7,092 nt of DNA, taken from G039029935 sp039029935 (lineage in GTDB: Bacteria; Chloroflexota; Anaerolineae; Caldilineales; Caldilineaceae). The translations under genes and the position numbers were made by a program. Numbering within the stretch: position 1 is the stretch's first letter; each line of letters starts with the position of its first letter. Location of the stretch: contig JBCCFC010000715.1 of the NCBI GenBank assembly GCA_039029935.1, forward strand, positions 1 to 7,092, read 5' to 3'. The notes under the pieces were generated by a model. It saw only the letters and a program-made list of their open reading frames with translations, did not search any database and was not told the DNA's origin. Below are positions 1-6,754 of this stretch, in pieces.

Positions 1-7
1 GACTGTT

Positions 8-39
8 CCCTCCCCTAGCAGGGGAGGGTTAGGGAGGGG
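8..39 (+). repeat. GC-rich hairpin repeat with overlapping G-quadruplex motif
   Basis: A perfect 8-bp inverted repeat (CCCTCCCC at 8-15, GGGGAGGG at 21-28) encloses a 5-nt loop (TAGCA). A second pair of G-runs follows at once, giving four G-tracts at 21-24, 26-28, 32-34 and 36-39 with loops of 1, 3 and 1 nt. Hairpin repeats of the form CCCTCCCC...GGGGAGGGTTAGGGAGGGG are, from general knowledge, dispersed in intergenic DNA of several bacterial groups, notably Chloroflexota. Copies elsewhere in this genome cannot be checked from one window. There is no U-tract on the + strand, so it is not a typical terminator for an upstream + gene. It ends 36 nt before the start codon of the TIR-STAND gene and may lie in its promoter or 5' UTR. 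Confidence 0.75.
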
Positions 40-60
40 TCAACACAACAGACACTTGCG

Positions 61-66
61 AAAGGA
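61..66 (+). promoter_or_regulatory. Ribosome binding site that selects ATG 76
   Basis: AAAGGA at 61-66 is the only purine-rich Shine-Dalgarno-like element before the large gene. It lies 9 nt before ATG 76 but directly abuts an in-frame TTG at 67. The spacing favours ATG 76 as the true start and makes the three extra residues from TTG 67 unlikely. No clear -35/-10 pair is seen in positions 1-60, so the promoter is probably upstream of the window or within the G-rich repeat. Confidence 0.6.
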
Positions 67-75
67 TTGTACGAT

Positions 76-3000
76 ATGAATACTCGGTATGATGTTTTTC
101 TGTCCCACAGTAAGGCAGATAAGGAGATAGTCGAAGACCTCGCCCATAAACTCAGCCATGCTGATCTCAATCCATTTCTTGATGCATGGCATTTGGTCCC
201 CGGCGAACCCTGGCAGGAATCAGTGGAAAACGCGCTCGATCAGAGCCAGACTTGTGCCATTTTCCTGGGACCCGATGGTACAAAATCATGGGAAAATGAA
301 GAGATGCGCATTGCCCTAGATGAGCGCACCAATGAACGTAATTATCGGGTGATTCCCGTTCTGCTCCCTGGGGCCAAGATGCCCAATCGTGGGGATTTGC
401 CTCGATTTCTCAGCCGCCTGACATGGGTCGATTTCCGTGCCGGGCCAGACGATGAAGATGCATTTTATCGGCTTACCTGTGGCATCCGTGGTATCGCTCC
501 CGGTGCGCCTGCCTATAAGCCCGTTGTGCAAATTGATCCATCACAGGGAACCCCTGTGTCACCCAAATCGGGATCACCCCAATCGGATATGATACATCGA
601 ACCACAACAAAATCAACAAGAAATACAATGACGCCATCAACAACGCAACATATCATTACATCGAACACATCAAACAAAGAATCCACCCTTGATAGCACAT
701 TCGACACCGCATTCAACGTAAATACAAGCTGTGCCTATCGTGGTCTGGAGGCTTTTCAAGAAGAACACGCCGATATCTTCTTTGGACGCGAATCGTTGAC
801 CCAATGGCTGGTGGAACGCTTATCCCGTAGCCGCTTTTTGGGTGTTCTTGGGGCATCGGGCAGCGGTAAATCATCCGTTGTGCAGGCTGGACTGATTCCA
901 GCATTGCGAGAAGGAGCCATCCAAGGCAGCGAACACTGGAAGGTCTTGGTGATGAAACCGGGTGCGCATCCGTTGGAGGAATTGGCCTCGCAGTTAATGC
1001 ACCACTTTGATGGTAGCTTGCAGCAAGGGGATCACTCCGTGTCGGGATTGCTGCAATTTCAAGACACGTTGGCGTCGGATGAACGTGCCTTACATTCAGC
1101 CGTGCGCATTGCCCTTGCCAGTGAGCCAAAAGCAACAGGATTCTTGCTGGTCCTCGATCAGTTTGAAGAACTCTTTTCGCTCTGTCAAGATGAAGATGAA
1201 CGTCAGCAGTTTATCGACAACTTGCTCTTTGCAACGAATGTGGCGCAGGGGTTGACACGGGTGGTGTTGACCATGCGCGCAGACTTTTACAGTCAGGCCG
1301 CGCACTATGCAGCCTTGGCAGACCGCTTGGCCGATCATCAGGTGATGATTTCGCCCATGACCGATCCAGAATTACGGGATGCCATTGCCAAGCCCGCGGC
1401 GTTGGATGGACTGCAGTTGGAGCCGGGTCTACTCGAAACGCTGATCGGTGATGTTCAGGCCGAGCCAGGGGCATTGCCGATGTTGCAATACACGCTGTTG
1501 GAGCTTTGGCGGCGGCGAGAGGGCAATTGGCTTACCTTTGACGCCTACCATGATATCGGAGGCATTCGCGGGGCCATTGCACATCGCGCCGAGGCATTGT
1601 ATGAACGGTTTGGGTTAGAGCAAAAAGAGGTGACACGGCGTATCATGTTGCGGTTGACCCAGCCGGGCAAAAATACAGAGGATACACGTCAGCGCGTCTA
1701 CACACGTGAGTTGATTAGCGATGCCAACCAAGCCAAGTTGGTCCATCAGGTTGTGCAACAGTTGGCCGATGCACGTCTGCTCATCATCACCCATCGCAGT
1801 GACGATTCCCATGCCAATGCACACCAGACACAGCCCAGCCATGCACAGCACAGCCATAACGGCGCATGGAACCAGGTAGTGGATGTAGCGCATGAGGCGT
1901 TGATTCGTGGCTGGCCTCGGCTGCAACGGTGGGTACGAGAGAACCGTGCAGGGTTGATCATCCATCATCAACTGACGACTGCGGCCAATGAGTGGATGCA
2001 AAATCAGCGAGATGACGCCTATCTCTATCGCGGGGTCAAGCTGATTGAAACCGAGTCTTGGGCCTGTCGCAATGATACAGAGTTGAATCCTGTCGAATGG
2101 GAGTTTCTGCACATCAGCCGTGCGCGTATTGAGCAGGAGGAGGCCGAGCGTGAGGCACAGCGGCAACGTGAGCTTGAACACGCCAAGGCGTTGGCTGTAG
2201 AACAGCGAGAGCGTGCTGATGAGCAGGCCATGTTTGCCACACAGCTGCGACGCAGTGCCATCATGCTCTCAATCATCTCAATCATTGCCACGCTTGCCGC
2301 CACCGCTGCCATCCTGTCCTTCCGTTCGGTACAGGATATTCGGATACTTGAGTCACAGGCGCGCGAGACTGCACAGGCAGAGGCTGATGCCCGCGCTGAG
2401 GAGGTCGTGACCCGCACGGCGGCAGAAGCCCTTGCCATCGCACGGGAAGCGGAGGCCAAGGAGTCCGCAGCGCGTGAGGCACAGCAACGTATCGCCGCGG
2501 AGACTGCCAGCCGCGAGATTCTGGCCCGCCAACTTGCCAGCCAAGCGGGGTTTCATCGCACCAGCAACCCCGATCTTGCCCTGCTGTTGGCGATGGAGGC
2601 GGTTTCGACAACACTCAATTATGATGGCTATGTCACGTTAGAAGCGGCAACCGCACTGAGGAGTTTGCTCAAGCCGAGCTATCAACAGGTCTGGCAAACG
2701 CCTGACCATGTCCCCAAGGGGGGTGTCCCTACTATTGGAGACACCACCGAGGGTGATACACCCACAAAGCAGGGCTTACAGACGGGGCATACGAGCGACG
2801 TCCACGCGATTGCCATTACACATGATGGGCAGCGAGTGATTTCCGCCAGCAAAGACAAGACAATTCGCATCTGGGATATAGACACAGGCTTGTTGGTTGC
2901 AGTCCTTCGCGGACACACAGCGACAGTTAACGCGCTGGCACTTAGTCCTAATGGACGTTTTCTGGCCTCGACGTCGGCCAATGGCGATACAAAGGTTCGT

Positions 3001-5229
3001 TTGTGGGATATTGAAACCGCGCGTGAGTTGGCGGTACTGGAGGGGCATCAGAAGTCGCTCGAAGATGTCAGCTTTAGCCATGATGGGCGTCATCTGGTCT
3101 CGGCCAGTCGTGACCATACCATACGCATATGGGCGATTGATTCACAGACAGGCACGGCTACAGTAGAAAACGTGCTGGAAGGACATTCGGATTGGGTGAC
3201 AGATGTCGAATTTAGTCCCGATAGCCGCCGTATCGCCTCAGTCAGTCGAGACAGATCGGTGCGTGTATGGGATGTTGCGACGGGCGAAGAAGTGGCATTG
3301 TTCACGGGGCATTTGGGCTGGGTCAACACAGTTCGCTTTAGTCCCGATGGGCGACGCATTGCTTCGGCCAGTATGGATGACACGATTCGTATCTGGGATA
3401 TTTCACTGGCGTCACAATCTGGTCAGTTAGAGTCTGGGCAATTAGAGTCTGGGCAATTAGAATCTGTACAATTAGAATCTAGGCAGGTGCAACAAAAGCC
3501 AATTTTGGACAAAGGTTTGGACGAAGGTGGTCTTGATACCAACGGCACGGTCTTGGTGTTAGCTGGACACAATCGTTGGGTAAACACCGCTACGTTTAGC
3601 CATGATGGTCAATACATCGTCTCGGCTAGTGGTGATAATACCGTGCGTATCTGGGATGCGAACACGGGGGTGCCCATAGCCGTGCTGGAAGGACATACAG
3701 ATGATGTTTCGATGGCAATGTTTAGCGAGGATGATCGACGCATCCTCTCAGCGGGGCGAGACAATCTGGTCCGTGTTTGGGATAGCCTCACCCATCAACA
3801 GATTGCATTTTTGGATGGGCATGAGGACGTGGTGACAGATGCTTTGGTCATGAACAGCGACTATCAGGTTATCTCTGCGGGTGCGGATGGTACAGTCCGC
3901 ATGTGGCGTATTGCCGATGAACCAGACCGTCGCCATTTCAATGGGCAAAACTTTGGTGTACTCCACGTCGAGTTTGATCATTCAGGGGGCATGTTGGCTG
4001 CGGCTGGTCAGGATGGCATCGTCAATATTTGGGAGATTGACTCTGGCAGCAATTTGCTCCACCTACCCATCCACCGTGATGTGGCAATGGATGCGACCCT
4101 GGATGGGCGTATTTGCATGACTTGTCCAATCCAACTATCGCGGTTTCATCCGGCCAGCAACCGTTTGTTGACGCTTGGGCATGATGGCGTCGCACAGCTA
4201 TGGGATATTCATGCGGGGCTCACGACTGAAAGCGCTACTGAGACTGCTACTGAAACCACTGAAGCAAGTGATAAGGATACAGATGATTCGTCGATAGCCT
4301 ATAGTAAGCCGTTGTATACCATCCAAGCCCACAATGGTCCCATTTTTGACGCTGATTTTAATGGCGCAGGCGACCTCTTTGCGACGTCATCCACGGAAGA
4401 TGATATTGTGCGGCTCTGGGATGCGAATACGGGCAAGGCGTTGCCGCTGACATTACAAGCCATTAGTGGCACAGTTCAAATCAGCTTTTCGCCCGACGAT
4501 ACATTACTTGCCGCCGCAGGGTGGGATGGCACACTCTGGCTGTGGCGTGTTGACGATGGCACTGTCTATCAGCAGCTAAAGAGAAATGATATTTCTCTGG
4601 AAAGCGTTGCCTTTAGCCCCGATGGACACTATATTGCGGCGGCAAATATTCAAGGCCAAGGGAGCGTTTGGCACGTAGAGACAGGTCAATTGGTGGCAAG
4701 TCTGGATGGGCATAATGACCGAATCCGTTCTATTGTCTATGATCATAGCGGTGAGTACATTGCAACGGCAGGCTATGATAGTACGGTTCGGATTTGGCAC
4801 ACAACAACAGGGGAAACAAAGCACATTCTACGCAACCACGAGCTTTCGGTGCTAGATGTCACCTTTAGTCCTAATGGACGGCAACTGGCGACAGCCAGTA
4901 AGGATGGCACGGTACGATTGTGGAATGTGCAAACAGGTCATATGGAAGCAATTTTGCCTGATAGCCGCAGCAAGGGGCTGCTTGTTAGCTGGCAAATCGA
5001 TGAAGACCAACATACAGTTACAAGCGACAACAATGCGATCCCTTGGATTACAGACATCAACTACAGCCCTACAGGGGAGTGGATTGTGGCAGCAGGGATG
5101 GATGGCTCAGTGATTTTATACATGGCAGATGCCAATAACTTACAAAAAATTGCGAGTACACAAGTAGAACGAAAACTCAGTTGTAGAGAACAGGAGGAAT
5201 TCTCATTTAACAATCTCGCATGTGGATAG
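76..5229 (+). CDS. TIR-nSTAND1 NTPase-WD40 protein, predicted NLR-like immune sensor with TIR effector
   Basis: The protein is 1717 aa from ATG 76. Residues 4-140 are a TIR domain: box 1 YDVFLSHS (5-12), BB-loop region DAWHLVPGEPW (36-46) and SWENEE (71-76), where E76 is four residues after Trp, as is the catalytic Glu of NAD+-cleaving TIRs. A low-complexity Ser/Thr-rich linker spans about 155-218. The nSTAND1 NTPase begins at YRGLEAF (221) and FFGRE (235-239). It has Walker A GASGSGKSS (259-267), Walker B FLLVLDQFEE (356-365), sensor-like TMRADFY (399-405), GALPMLQYTLLELW (465-478) and the winged-helix-end motif HEALIRGW (606-613). Charged coiled coils (681-725, 756-823) flank one hydrophobic segment (727-749). 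About 16 WD40 blades fill 901-1685, then a 32-residue tail. Known TIR-STAND proteins sense a trigger, oligomerise on ATP and deplete NAD+ to kill or arrest the cell. That role here is inferred from architecture. The ligand is unknown. It stands alone, without an operon partner. A regulatory or signalling role other than defence remains possible. Confidence 0.93.
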   Translation: MNTRYDVFLSHSKADKEIVEDLAHKLSHADLNPFLDAWHLVPGEPWQESVENALDQSQTCAIFLGPDGTKSWENEEMRIALDERTNERNYRVIPVLLPGAKMPNRGDLPRFLSRLTWVDFRAGPDDEDAFYRLTCGIRGIAPGAPAYKPVVQIDPSQGTPVSPKSGSPQSDMIHRTTTKSTRNTMTPSTTQHIITSNTSNKESTLDSTFDTAFNVNTSCAYRGLEAFQEEHADIFFGRESLTQWLVERLSRSRFLGVLGASGSGKSSVVQAGLIPALREGAIQGSEHWKVLVMKPGAHPLEELASQLMHHFDGSLQQGDHSVSGLLQFQDTLASDERALHSAVRIALASEPKATGFLLVLDQFEELFSLCQDEDERQQFIDNLLFATNVAQGLTRVVLTMRADFYSQAAHYAALADRLADHQVMISPMTDPELRDAIAKPAALDGLQLEPGLLETLIGDVQAEPGALPMLQYTLLELWRRREGNWLTFDAYHDIGGIRGAIAHRAEALYERFGLEQKEVTRRIMLRLTQPGKNTEDTRQRVYTRELISDANQAKLVHQVVQQLADARLLIITHRSDDSHANAHQTQPSHAQHSHNGAWNQVVDVAHEALIRGWPRLQRWVRENRAGLIIHHQLTTAANEWMQNQRDDAYLYRGVKLIETESWACRNDTELNPVEWEFLHISRARIEQEEAEREAQRQRELEHAKALAVEQRERADEQAMFATQLRRSAIMLSIISIIATLAATAAILSFRSVQDIRILESQARETAQAEADARAEEVVTRTAAEALAIAREAEAKESAAREAQQRIAAETASREILARQLASQAGFHRTSNPDLALLLAMEAVSTTLNYDGYVTLEAATALRSLLKPSYQQVWQTPDHVPKGGVPTIGDTTEGDTPTKQGLQTGHTSDVHAIAITHDGQRVISASKDKTIRIWDIDTGLLVAVLRGHTATVNALALSPNGRFLASTSANGDTKVRLWDIETARELAVLEGHQKSLEDVSFSHDGRHLVSASRDHTIRIWAIDSQTGTATVENVLEGHSDWVTDVEFSPDSRRIASVSRDRSVRVWDVATGEEVALFTGHLGWVNTVRFSPDGRRIASASMDDTIRIWDISLASQSGQLESGQLESGQLESVQLESRQVQQKPILDKGLDEGGLDTNGTVLVLAGHNRWVNTATFSHDGQYIVSASGDNTVRIWDANTGVPIAVLEGHTDDVSMAMFSEDDRRILSAGRDNLVRVWDSLTHQQIAFLDGHEDVVTDALVMNSDYQVISAGADGTVRMWRIADEPDRRHFNGQNFGVLHVEFDHSGGMLAAAGQDGIVNIWEIDSGSNLLHLPIHRDVAMDATLDGRICMTCPIQLSRFHPASNRLLTLGHDGVAQLWDIHAGLTTESATETATETTEASDKDTDDSSIAYSKPLYTIQAHNGPIFDADFNGAGDLFATSSTEDDIVRLWDANTGKALPLTLQAISGTVQISFSPDDTLLAAAGWDGTLWLWRVDDGTVYQQLKRNDISLESVAFSPDGHYIAAANIQGQGSVWHVETGQLVASLDGHNDRIRSIVYDHSGEYIATAGYDSTVRIWHTTTGETKHILRNHELSVLDVTFSPNGRQLATASKDGTVRLWNVQTGHMEAILPDSRSKGLLVSWQIDEDQHTVTSDNNAIPWITDINYSPTGEWIVAAGMDGSVILYMADANNLQKIASTQVERKLSCREQEEFSFNNLACG
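3418..3486 (+). repeat. 15-bp in-frame tandem repeat encoding SGQLE units
   Basis: Four full 15-nt units (3418-3477) and a 9-nt partial unit encode SGQLE, SGQLE, SGQLE, SVQLE, SRQ (residues 1115-1137). Units two and three differ by one base, suggesting recent duplication. The repeat lies in a 48-residue insertion (1111-1158) between WD40 blades 5 and 6, where length change would not disturb the blade core. Because the unit is a multiple of three, gain or loss of copies keeps the reading frame. Confidence 0.9.
4225..4260 (+). repeat. 12-bp degenerate tandem repeat encoding TESA/TETA/TETT
   Basis: Three 12-nt units encode TESA, TETA and TETT (residues 1384-1395), followed by an acidic Ser/Asp stretch to about residue 1406. 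It sits in a loop between WD40 blades 10 and 11. Like the SGQLE repeat, it is in frame and confined to an inter-blade insertion, so it probably forms a flexible acidic linker, possibly close to a boundary between propeller units. Confidence 0.75.
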
Positions 5230-5231
5230 AA

Positions 5232-5274
5232 GATAGTCAGTATGCAGATAGTCAGTATGCAGGTAGTCAATATA
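5232..5274 (+). repeat. 15-bp tandem repeat just after the STAND gene stop
   Basis: GATAGTCAGTATGCA occurs perfectly at 5232-5246 and 5247-5261. A third, diverged copy (GGTAGTCAATATA) spans 5262-5274. It starts three bases after the TAG stop of the large gene. The third copy runs into the left arm of the inverted repeat at 5266-5279. It could be spacer DNA produced by slippage or an array of binding sites; the sequence does not decide which. Confidence 0.85.
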
Positions 5275-5328
5275 TCGGTACGTCAATCAATGTCAATCGT
5301 CAACATTAATAACGACCGATATATTGAC
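5266..5328. repeat. Perfect 14-bp inverted repeat in the intergenic spacer
   Basis: GTCAATATATCGGT at 5266-5279 is exactly complementary in reverse to ACCGATATATTGAC at 5315-5328, with 35 nt between the arms. The arms are AT-rich and no U-tract follows on the + strand, so it is a poor intrinsic terminator, although it lies between the two genes. It is about 32 bp upstream of the consensus promoter of the enolase-superfamily gene. A paired regulator site with DNA looping, a weak transcript-end stem, or the ends of a small relic element are all possible. Confidence 0.8.
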
Positions 5329-5343
5329 CATCTACTCTTAAAT

Positions 5344-5365
5344 TGTCAACAATCTACATTTGACA
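5344..5365. promoter_or_regulatory. Candidate operator overlapping the -35 box
   Basis: TGTCAA at 5344-5349 and TTGACA at 5360-5365 form a 6-bp palindrome with a 10-bp spacer. The right half is the -35 hexamer itself, so a bound dimer would block RNA polymerase. More GTCAA copies lie upstream at 5266, 5282, 5292 and 5299. No regulator gene is in the window, and such short arms can arise by chance in AT-rich DNA. Confidence 0.3.
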
Positions 5366-5388
5366 GCTTCATCGCTTCGCAGTATAAT
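5360..5388 (+). promoter_or_regulatory. Consensus sigma70 promoter for the enolase-superfamily gene
   Basis: TTGACA (5360-5365) and TATAAT (5383-5388) match both sigma70 hexamers in all 12 positions, with the optimal 17-bp spacer. Transcription would begin near 5393-5396, giving a 5' UTR of about 55 nt. A Shine-Dalgarno-like AGGAA (5435-5439) lies 10 nt before ATG 5450. No extended -10 TG is present. The promoter indicates that the downstream gene is transcribed independently of the large STAND gene, and a promoter this strong is often held in check by a repressor. Confidence 0.8.
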
Positions 5389-5449
5389 ATAGACGTTTTG
5401 TCTCACTCATCAACGCACAAAATTATATACTGACAGGAATAGAGCATCT

Positions 5450-6625
5450 ATGAAAATTACTGATGTTGAAGTGATCCGTATGCAGGCGTATGCGGAGGAA
5501 AGCAACAATTGGCTTTTTGTCCGTATCCATACGGATAGTGGCATCACGGGCATTGGCGAAGGCAGTTTGCAATATAAAGACGCGGCCCTTACGGCTGAAA
5601 TCAAAAATTTTGGTCACTATCTACGTGGCAAGGACCCCACGCAAATCGAACATATTTGGACCTCGCTCCATCGTCGCGTGACCTGGACTGGTGGGGCTGT
5701 GACCATGAGTGCCATCAGTGCCATCGACTTGGCCTTGTGGGATATCAAGGGCAAGGCACTGGGCATTCCTGTCTATGAGTTGGTGGGGGGCAAAGTGCGT
5801 GACCGTGTGCGGCTTTATGCCAATGGCTGGTTTACGGGCGGTCAACGCTCCGCGCATGGGCCGCGTGATGGGGCTGTGGGTGAAGCCGAATTGTTTGCAG
5901 AACGCGCCAAAGCGGTTGTACACCAAGGATTTCGCTGTCTCAAGCTCTACCCATTTAGCGGTAGCCCACAGGTGGTCACACCAGAGCGCATGAACCGAGC
6001 CGTCCAAATCGTCGGTGCTGTGCGTGAGGCGGTGGGGCCAGATGTTGAGATTGCCATCGACATCCGCGCCCGGCTCAATATGTGGAGTGCGCGTCGTGCG
6101 GCACAGCAGTTAGAACAGTTCAATATTGCCTGGCTGGAAGAGCCGATTCTCTTTGACAATGCCGATACAATGGCCGAGCTATCGCGCTCGATTGCCATCC
6201 CCATCGCCACAGGTGAACAACTATACAACCGTTGGGAATTCCGCCCGATTCTAGAGCAAAACGCTGCTGCTATCCTCCAGCCAGACATCTGTCATGCAGG
6301 CGGGTTCTCCGAGTTGCGTAAAATTGCGGCGATGGCAGAGACCTATTATATGACGCTGGCTCCACACAACTCAAATGGCCCTATCTCGACCGTTGCCAGT
6401 CTTCATCTTGATATGAGCATCAACAATTGTCACATGCAGGAGTTATTTCTTAATTCACTGCCCTACTACCAAGAAGTCCTGACCAATCCGCTGGTGATTG
6501 AGGATGGCTTTGGTGCGCCACCGGATGGACCCGGGTGGGGAACGGACTTGGACGATGCAGTGCTTGCCAAGTATCCACCTGCCGAGTTCGTGCCGATTGA
6601 ATCGGAACCCTATATGGAGTTTTAG
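5450..6625 (+). CDS. Mandelate racemase/muconate lactonizing enzyme family protein, probable acid-sugar dehydratase
   Basis: The 391-aa product has the usual length of the enolase superfamily: an N-terminal capping domain (1 to about 125) and a TIM barrel. The family signature spans 88-114 (AISAIDLALWDIKGKALGIP, ending in GG). Mg2+ ligands are predicted as D204 (IAIDIR), E230 (WLEEP) and E256 (ATGEQLYNRW). D279 (QPDICHAGG) and H306 (LAPHNSNGP) fit the His-Asp dyad of the mandelate racemase subgroup, and E331 (MQELF) the Glu at the end of the eighth barrel strand. The closest motifs I recall are galactonate dehydratase-like enzymes, which remove water from aldonic acids in the cytoplasm to give 2-keto-3-deoxy sugars. 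The position two after D204, usually His in those dehydratases, is Arg206. A short insertion (about 132-144, HGPRDG) lies in a loop near the start of the barrel. Substrate cannot be assigned, so no gene symbol is given. It has its own promoter. Confidence 0.93.
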   Translation: MKITDVEVIRMQAYAEESNNWLFVRIHTDSGITGIGEGSLQYKDAALTAEIKNFGHYLRGKDPTQIEHIWTSLHRRVTWTGGAVTMSAISAIDLALWDIKGKALGIPVYELVGGKVRDRVRLYANGWFTGGQRSAHGPRDGAVGEAELFAERAKAVVHQGFRCLKLYPFSGSPQVVTPERMNRAVQIVGAVREAVGPDVEIAIDIRARLNMWSARRAAQQLEQFNIAWLEEPILFDNADTMAELSRSIAIPIATGEQLYNRWEFRPILEQNAAAILQPDICHAGGFSELRKIAAMAETYYMTLAPHNSNGPISTVASLHLDMSINNCHMQELFLNSLPYYQEVLTNPLVIEDGFGAPPDGPGWGTDLDDAVLAKYPPAEFVPIESEPYMEF

Positions 6626-6754
6626 AGTTATGAAGCAAAATTGGCATAGGCCATCGTTTCGTCCAATGGCGAACGGTGGATTTGCTTATTGAGAAGTTTG
6701 GATGAATGGGTGGGGACAGGGTGGTAATGACCGTAAAGCGTGTTGGATGATGGA

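Noticed and set aside
67..75. In-frame TTG start three codons upstream of ATG 76
   Set aside because: It directly abuts the AAAGGA ribosome binding site with no spacer, whereas ATG 76 has a proper 9-nt spacing.
5220..5309. 29-codon frame overlapping the STAND gene stop, containing the repeated SQY units from the 15-bp repeat
   Set aside because: AGGAGG at 5192-5197 is 22 nt from the ATG, too far, and the protein is repetitive and unrecognisable. Most likely a by-product of the DNA repeat.
5242..5433. 63-codon + strand frame in the spacer between the two genes
   Set aside because: No ribosome binding site. It runs through the inverted repeat and the consensus promoter, and its composition is that of AT-rich non-coding DNA.
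76..6625. The STAND protein and the enolase-superfamily enzyme as one two-gene system
   Set aside because: A 220-bp spacer with an independent consensus promoter separates them, and no biochemical link is evident from the domains.
6708..6724. G-rich stretch GGGTGGGGACAGGGTGG as a second quadruplex
   Set aside because: The fourth tract has only two G, so at best a weak two-layer structure; not comparable with 21-39.
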